Assembly: GCA_004431415.1 (NCBI GenBank)
Contig: QPMI01000477.1
Location: forward strand, 310,001-374,000
Length of the DNA stretch: 64,000 bases
From: Cyanophora paradoxa
Lineage: Eukaryota; Glaucocystophyceae; Cyanophorales; Cyanophoraceae
Direction of reading: 5' to 3'
Position 1 is the first letter of the stretch, and the number at the start of each line of letters is the position of its first letter. The notes under the pieces are model-generated. The model had not been told where the DNA came from. It did no database searches and saw only the letters and a list, made by a program, of their open reading frames with translations. Position numbers and translations under genes: made by a program. Shown here piece by piece: positions 57,891 through 64,000 of this stretch.

Positions 57891-59241
57891 TCATGGCACG
57901 GGTGCGGAGAGCTGGCTGGACGATCCGCCGAGGATGGCCATGTAGTTCGGGAGCTTTGGGGGGCGCGGGTGGGGCCGGGTCGGCGGGTCAGAGCCCGGCT
58001 CGACGCGGCGCCGGTTGCGCCCGCGCAGAAACGCGAGGGCGCAGGCGGGCCCGGCCGCGACGGCCGCCTCGTCCTCCGTCCCGCTGCTCGAGCCGGCGTC
58101 CGCCTCGACGTCCGGAGGCTGCGTAGCGAACGGCAGGTCGGCCGCCGACGGCGGCGCCGGGGCCGGCGCGGCGCTCGCGTTGCTGCTGCTGCTGCTGCTG
58201 CCCCCCGCGGCAGTATGTTGTCCCCGATCCGCATCCTGGGATCCGGACCCGGCGGCCGCCGCCGATCTCCTCGCCCGCTTTCGCATGCTGCTGGAGGAGT
58301 AGGACCGGGGCCGGGGCTCGTCCGCGGGGCTCTCCATCCACCCGGGGTCCTGCGTGGGGGCGAAGTCCCACAGAGACCCCCACCCTGCGCAGCCCGTCAA
58401 GGGGGGCCGGGCCAGCGCTGCTAGCGCTCCAGAGGGGCGCGGGCTGCGCTTGCCTGGAACGCGCGCAAGCGCTTCCTCCTGCGACGAGCTGATCGTAATG
58501 TCGGCCGCCGTCAGACCGCATTCATCCGCCGCTGGCCGCTCTGCAGCGCCGGCCGAAGTCTGGACGCATGCCTTAGGAGGAGGCCGCAGGCGACGCGGGC
58601 GGCGCTGCGGCGCACGGGGGCCGGCGCCGCGGGCTCGATCGCAGGTTTCCTGAGGAGCCGCCGGACTTCCGGGTCGTCCTGGAGGGGCCGGAGGCTGCCC
58701 GACGCGCTCGCCCCGCCGCTGGAGGAAGCCCCGCTCCGGACGGAGCTCGCCTGCCCGATGACCTTGAGGCTGCCGCGCAGGACGGACCGTGAGTTTAGAT
58801 AGCGGCTTGTACATAGCAAGCCCGCGCACCGCTGGATGGCGAGCCGCAGTTCCGGGCCGGAGGCGCCGGCCTCCACTTTGACGGCCAAATCGGCCAGGCG
58901 TAGCTCGATGATGTGCCCCTCGAGCTTGCTCCGGTCTTTCCTGAACCTCCTGAGCGCACGGGCGTCAGGCAGCTAACCCGCAAGCGGCCGAGGCACACTC
59001 GGCAGAATTCGAAATCGCACCCTTCGATCTGGCCCGGGGCGACCGTAGCGCACATCCAGTGCGTCTTATCCCCTATCTCGATGTCGAGCTGCTCCGTGGC
59101 GGCCGGTACGCGCGTGACCTGGGCGCAGAACGCTTTGGAGGTCGAGGCGCGCGTCCTACTCGCCCCGGCCGGCTGGTCCGCGCCGCCGGAGAGCTTCCTC
59201 AGCACCACGCCCCTCAGCCAGGAGTCCAGCACCCGCGCCAT
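57891..59241 (-). CDS. OB-fold protein resembling shelterin subunit TPP1/ACD
   Basis: The start is MARVLDSWLRGVVLRKLSGG. The first 130 residues follow the TPP1/Est3 OB-fold layout. They have an N-terminal W-hydrophobic segment (VLDSWLRGVVL), a first-strand region (QLDIEIGDKTHWMCATVAP, like the DGTHxxxC strand pair of TPP1), and a GH-hydrophobic strand after an intron (KLEGHIIELRLADLAVKVE). A final strand (GPELRLAIQRCAGLL) closes the fold. Intron 1 is GTGCCTCGG to GGTTCAG and keeps frame. The rest is Ser/Ala-rich (DITISSSQEEALA, WGSLWDFAPTQDPGWMESPA) and ends KLPNYMAILGGSSSQLSAPV. In animals and fungi TPP1 bridges POT1 and TIN2 and recruits telomerase. Function here is inference from strand pattern only. 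A different OB-fold protein is possible. Confidence 0.5.
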
Positions 59242-59418
59242 GCCCGGCGACCGCTCGTCCGGTCCGGTACGGACGGCGAGACGCAGAAAGCGCGGTACAG
59301 CTACAGGAGCTGTTTTTTGGATGCGAGCGGAGCCGCGCGTTCAGCTTTGCGGAGTCCGGCCGCCCAAGTTTGGCGGGTACGTGTATCTCGAGAACTTTTT
59401 TTCACGGATTCCGGGACG

Positions 59419-60160
59419 ATGAGGAAACGCGAAAAGAGCAAGCGGGCGGCGACCACAACAGCACCCGCGCAGCGCTTTAGGATACAGCTGCCCTCCCTCC
59501 CGTCGTTCCGGCGCGTTGCCGGCGCGAAGCCCTCGCGGCTCGCCTTCGCGGCGTCCAGCCGCGGCGCAAGCGAGGACGCGAAGGCCGCGTCGTCTTCAGG
59601 TTCCGCTTCGTCAGCACCTGGCTACTCCGCGGATGGGTGCGCGCGGCGCTTGCGCGGACCGCCCGGTCTCACGCAGCGCGGGGCGCAGGCGCAACGCGAC
59701 GGCGGACAGCGCGCTGGACAGCAAGCCAGTGGTCGAGCAGAAGGGGGAGACGAGGTTGCTGGGCGTCGGCTCGGGCGTGGGGATCGGCATAGGCTACGGC
59801 CTGGGCTTGGGCATCGGCATCCCGATCCACGGCCTGACGCTGATCAACCCGATCGTCAAGGGCTTCGGGATCGGCTTCGGGGTGGGCCTGGGCTGCGGCA
59901 GCGGCGCGGGCCTGCGCCTGGGGCTCGGCGTCGGCTCGTGGGACAAGGCGACCGAGTTCGCGCCGGACGACGACGCCTTCTCGAGCACCTTCTGGCCCAA
60001 GGTCCCCCGCTGGCTCCGGCCCTCCTCCTTCCTCCCCAAAGCCCTCCAGCCCAAGGACCCCTCCGACCCCGAGGGCGAGTTCGACACGGACGCCTTCATG
60101 ATAGAGGAGGGCGCCGCCGACGGCAACAGCAGCAGCAACAAGGCCGCCGAGAAGCGATAG
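59419..60160 (+). CDS. Glycine-rich hydrophobic protein, probably organelle-targeted
   Basis: Two exons. The first starts MRKREKSKRAATTTAPAQRF and has a basic, Ser/Ala/Arg-rich leader (RRVAGAKPSRLAFAASSRGA) like a plastid or mitochondrial targeting peptide. The intron is GTGCGCGCGG to GGGGCGCAG and keeps frame into NATADSALDSKPVVEQKGET. The core alternates Gly with hydrophobic residues (LGVGSGVGIGIGYGLGLGIG, IVKGFGIGFGVGLGCGSGAG) around a central HGLTLINPI. This is typical of small Gly-zipper membrane proteins. The tail is acidic (DPSDPEGEFDTDAFMIEEGA). It vaguely recalls plant glycine-rich proteins annotated as cadmium-induced AS8-like, but I cannot confirm that. Its start is 177 bp from the divergent TPP1-like gene. 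Confidence 0.65.
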
Positions 60161-60370
60161 CGCCGGGCCCGCTGTCCTTTTTGCTCTTCGCACTCCGTAG
60201 CTACTTAGCTAGCCAGCCACCTTCCCCGTTGATCTGTCTATCTCCCCGCCCTCTCTTCCCAGCTTCTTCACGTCTCTAATCGTAATCATCAGCGCAATTC
60301 ACTTAAAGAGTATCGATACGCGGGACGTCCGGGCGCCGCCATAGCTACAGGCAGACCGGCGGCTGGCGCC

Positions 60371-63300
60371 TCACGTGAGGCCGTCCTCCGCCTCTGCGTC
60401 GGGGGCGGGCACGCCGAACTTCTCCCGCAGCTTCTGCAGCTCCTCCTCGCTCTCTGCGGGATTCGAATTCGAATTCGAGTCGCCGGGCCGCGAACGAGGG
60501 GAAGGAAGGGAAGGGGGGTACCGGCGAGGCAGCAGAGGAGGTCGTCCTGCTCGGAGCGGAGCTCCGAGAGCTCGCCCTCGAGGGCCGCGACACGGGCCCG
60601 GAGCGCCTCCGCCTCCGCCTCCCCGCCCGCCGCCGCCGCCCCCGCCGGCCCGTCCGCCGCGCCGCTCGCCCGCGCCCGCCCGAGCTCCTCCTGCAGCTCC
60701 TCGACGCGCGCCTGCAGCTGCCCGCTCCGCCGCTCCCTGCGCAGCTTTGAGCCCCTCCTCCCATCGAGCTCCTCTGAGCGGCGGGGGAGGGGAGCGCACG
60801 CGGCGTCGAGGAGGCCCCGGAGGAGCGCCGCCGACTCGCGCTCCCCGGCCGCCTCCTCGCGGGCCGCCGCCAGCTCCTCCTTCAGCGCCGCCGCCTCCGC
60901 CGCCGGCACCGCGGGGCCCGACTGCAGCTCCGCCACCTTCGCCCGGAGCTCCCGCAGCTCCGCGTCCTGGCGTACCCCCCGTCAGCGCGAGAGGAGGGCG
61001 GGGTCACAATAACTCAGGTGAGCTCGAGCTCGGATGAACCTGGTCGCGGATGAGCTGCTTGTAGTGGGATATGACGGCGTCGGCGGCGCCGCCGTCCGAG
61101 GCCTCCCCGCGGTCGCCCCCCCGGGGGCCCTTGGAGGAGCCGGGGGGCGTCGGGGCGGAGTAGGAGGAGGAGGAGGCGGGGGCGGCCCCGGGCGTCTGAT
61201 GCATCTGCTGCTGGGGCCGGGCCACGAAGGCCGAGACGAGCTCCTGGCGGACGGCCTTGGAGGAGGCGGCGACGTGCGAAGCAAGCGCCGGGTCGAAGGC
61301 GTCCAGAGCGACGGCCGCCTCGTCGTCGGCCCCGGCCGGCGTCGCCGACTGCTGAGGCGCGCCGGAGGCGGAGGCGGAGGCGGAGGCGGAGGCGCCGGGC
61401 GGGCGGCAGAGGGGCCCCCGCTCCAGAGCCTCCAGCAGGTCGGAGAAGGCCTCCATGCCGATCTTACCCAGGACCACCTCCACCCTGCGAACTTGCTCAG
61501 CAGACACTACGCTACGCTGTGCTACGCCCTGTTTGGGCGGGGCGGGGCGGGGCGCACCCGGGCGAGGAGGGGTCCCCCGGCTGCCCCAGGACGCAGGCGC
61601 TCAGCAGGAGCGCCGCGAGGGGCGCTGCGAGGCCCGAGCCGGCGGCGCCGGCGGCCGGGGGCATGGGCGAGGGCGAGCGCTGCGCGGCCGGCGAGGGGGC
61701 CGCCGGGGCGGCCGTGGGGGGAGGAGCTGCCCCGGGCGATCTCGACGAGGAGGGGGAGGATGGGCGGGGAGGAGAGGAGCGCGGCGAGGGCCGCGGGGGA
61801 GGCGGAGCACCAAACGGCCGCCAGGCGGAGCAGGGACTCGGCCCGTGGGCCGTCCCCCGCCCGCGCCGCGGCGGGCAGCGCCTTGAGCACGCGGGCGAAG
61901 ACAGTCTCGGCCGAGTCGACGTCGTAGGCGGCGCGGAGGGCGGCGTCGGCGGCCGCCTGGTTGCCGGCGACGACCATGGCGAGGAGGTGCCCGGCCGCCG
62001 CCGAGGCGCCGCTCTCGGGCGGGGGCGCCCCCGGCCGCCCAAGGAGGGCCCCCACCACCAGCCGGCCCAGCGGCATCGCGTCTGAGAGCCGGTCAGGACG
62101 GTTAGCCCGCCCCGGCGCGGGCGCCGGGCACCGGCGTCGGGCATGTCGATGCTGTCGGCGGCGGCGAAGTCGGTCATTCCGGAGGCGTTGAGGGTCGAGG
62201 CGAGGGGGAGCTGCCCCTCCGCGTTCTTCCGCAGGTACGCCTGCAACCCGGCCCGCTTGGGACAGGACGAAAAGAAAGGCGGGGCGGGCGGGGCGCACGC
62301 GGAAGACGGAGAGCGCTGCTGCGCGCTCCGAGGGCGTCTTGCCGTAGATAGTGACAAGGGTCAGCTGCACGAGGGCCGGCACGGGCCGCCGCCGGGGCCC
62401 GCCGCCCCCGCCGCCGCCGCCGCCGTCGGAGCCGCCGACGGCGTGCCTGTCGAGCGCGGCCCGCGCCTGCGCGTGCTCCGCGATGACAGCCGCCAGCGTC
62501 CGCAGGGCCTGCACCTGGAGCTGCGGCGGGCCTCAGCGAACTCTGGTGGGAAGAGGGGGGCGGGGCGGGGCGGGCCTTGTGGGAGAGGCGGGCGGAGGGC
62601 GGGGCGAGCGCGATGTCGGCGATGCCCTCCACGACCCGAAGCTTCGCCAGGAGCGCCTGCGCAGGCCGCCTTCTTCAGAAAGGGCGAGGCAAAGGCGAGG
62701 GAAAGGGCGCGCCTTGTTGGCGGAGGTGTTGGAGTCGGAGGGGGAGTCCGGGGAGGGCGTCACGAGCAGGGAGATGACGTGCAGCGCCAGCGTCGCGTTG
62801 GAGGCCTTCTGGTCCGTGAGGGCGGCGAGCCACGACCCGCCCTGCGTCGCCAGCAGCGGCGGCAGCCGCTGCGCGCAGCCCGTCTCCCTGAAGAAGACCT
62901 GGGGAACGATAAAAGTGAGATAGATAGATAGATAGATAGATAAGTAAAACGGGATCTCAAGCTTATTATTGATTTTTATTTATCGGACCTGGTTGGAGGT
63001 GTTGTTTCTTAAGAGGTTGGCGATGAGCTGGAGGCAGTCGTGGACGATGACGCCGCCGTCCGTCCCGCCCTCCTCCCGCACCGTGTCCAGCAGCCGCTCG
63101 AACGCGTTCTCGAACGCCACGATCTGACCCCCCGCGAGGCTCGGCCCGGGCCGGCCGGCCCGGCGCGGCCCCGCGCACCTTCTGGATCTCGGCGTTGTTC
63201 CGCGTGAGTGCGATCAGGAGCAGCAGCGACTCTGCAGTGACTGTCAGAGGGGGGGACGAGGGAAGGGGGGGTACCGCACCGTTACGGATGACGTCGGTGC

Positions 63301-64000
63301 GGTCGGAGAGCATGTCCATGAGGCGCGGTATGCCGAGCGGGCTCGCCACGATGCCGGCCTGCAGCAGCGCCGAGTCGTTCTGCAGCAGCGTCGTCAGCAC
63401 CTGGATCGTCAGGTACCGGATCTGCGTAGTGGTCAGCGCGGGGCGCGCGGGGCGCACGGGGCTCGCGGGGCTCGCGGGGCCGCGCGCGCCTGCCAGTCGG
63501 CCTCCTGGAGGAGGTCCATCAGCAAGGCGATGTTCTTCGAGTCCCTCGCGAAGAACGCGGTGTTGTCGTGCGCGACGCGCGACGCGTCGATGTAGGGCTG
63601 CCACGCGTCTGAGCGGCGGGCGGCGGGCGTGTGGGAGGGCGGCGGGCGGCGCCGCACCGCGTCGCGCGGGCCATCCGCTGGCGTCATGATGTTGCGGAGC
63701 GTCTCGAGGGCGGCTATCATGCACTCCGAGTCGTCCCGGTTGTGCCGCAGCACGTCGGCGAGCACCTTCACGCCGCGCTCCCCGAAGGCCTGCGCCGCAC
63801 GGCAAAGTTAGCTCAGGGCGAAGGCCGCATGCGGAACGCTGCTCACCCGGTCGACGGCGCTGTTCTCGCTCACGTCCTTCAGCTCCAGGACCGCGGCGCG
63901 TCGCACATCGGGGAGGACGCTGTTGGAGACGCGCTCGATGATGGTCTCAACGGGAACGACCTCGCTCTGGGCTGCGAGTGCGCGTCGTTAGCGGAGTGGC
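60371..64000 (-). CDS. USO1/p115 Golgi vesicle tether (5' end outside window)
   Basis: USO1/p115 is a peripheral Golgi protein that tethers COPI/COPII vesicles through an armadillo-repeat head, a coiled-coil tail and an acidic end. Head exons are clear: GVKVLADVLRHNRDDSECMI, SKNIALLMDLLQEADW, LLQAGIVASPLGIPRLMDML, DRTDVIRNGAV, SLLLLIALTRNNAEIQK, VIVHDCLQLIANLLRNNTSN and FFRETGCAQRLPPLL. They continue to MPLGRLVVGALLG and RVEVVLGKIGMEAFSDLLEA. A coiled coil follows (LKEELAAAREEAAGERESAA, QARVEELQEELGRARA, ELSELRSEQDDLLCCL). The C-terminus is acidic and ends at 60371 (KFGVPAPDAEAEDGLT). Introns are GT-AG, several with GTACCCCC, and one carries a GATA microsatellite near 62915. The start codon lies beyond 64000. 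Confidence 0.92.

Noticed and set aside
1-64000. CRISPR arrays, rRNA genes or prokaryotic operons
   Set aside because: No regular spacer-repeat structure or rRNA core sequence seen, and spliced eukaryotic genes throughout.

Overview
The window is nuclear DNA from an intron-rich, very GC-rich photosynthetic eukaryote, most likely a microalga. The evidence is as follows. Coding exons are short and are separated by GT-AG introns of about 50-200 nt, many beginning GTACCCCC or GTGCGCG. The recognisable genes are eukaryotic core genes (PRPF3, ORC5, USO1/p115, CCDC6-like, MMADHC). One gene at 18903-21107 starts with what reads as a plastid transit peptide followed by a thylakoid-lumen signal ending in an A-x-A site. 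The exact lineage cannot be fixed by eye. The transit peptide looks green-type, but GC-rich haptophytes or stramenopiles are not excluded.

Layout. 1-2040 is AT-rich, gene-free repeat DNA. 2041-4886 is GC-rich and palindrome-rich, and holds copy 1 of a roughly 1-kb repeat block with two related CACAG-ended inverted-repeat elements. 4887-21107 is dominated by a decayed tandem duplication of a three-gene unit: a large unidentified multi-exon gene, an F-box/LRR gene, and a plastid-lumen TPR gene. Unit A has the large gene (4887-9267), repeat block copy 2, a frameshifted F-box/LRR pseudogene and a fragment of the TPR gene. Unit B has the large gene (13177-17700), a small F-box remnant and the full TPR gene.

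21153-30262 holds MMADHC (+), a PWWP-like protein gene (-), ORC5 (-) and an apparently intact F-box/LRR gene (+). 30263-37375 is mostly non-genic. It carries a cluster of roughly 230-290 bp inverted-repeat elements, several sharing TACCGTA-type ends, and a small cysteine-rich three-exon gene at 35603-36201 that is too short for ordinary ORF calling.

37376-51773 is one giant minus-strand gene for a soluble adenylyl cyclase (ADCY10 type: two cyclase domains, a P-loop ATPase and a long helical-repeat tail). Its introns contain small mobile elements, hairpins and long C/G homopolymers. 52929-64000 is compact: PRPF3 (-), a CCDC6-like coiled-coil gene (+), an OB-fold protein resembling the shelterin subunit TPP1/ACD (-), a glycine-rich hydrophobic protein (+), and USO1/p115 (-, running off the window). 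Three gene pairs are divergent with start codons only about 45-180 bp apart.

The genes are not an operon. They cover DNA replication licensing, splicing, Golgi tethering, cobalamin trafficking, cAMP/bicarbonate signalling, plastid-lumen function and possibly telomere capping. The most unusual content is the family of word-repeat inverted-repeat elements, the empty-site proof of transposition between the two repeat blocks, and the TPP1-like candidate.
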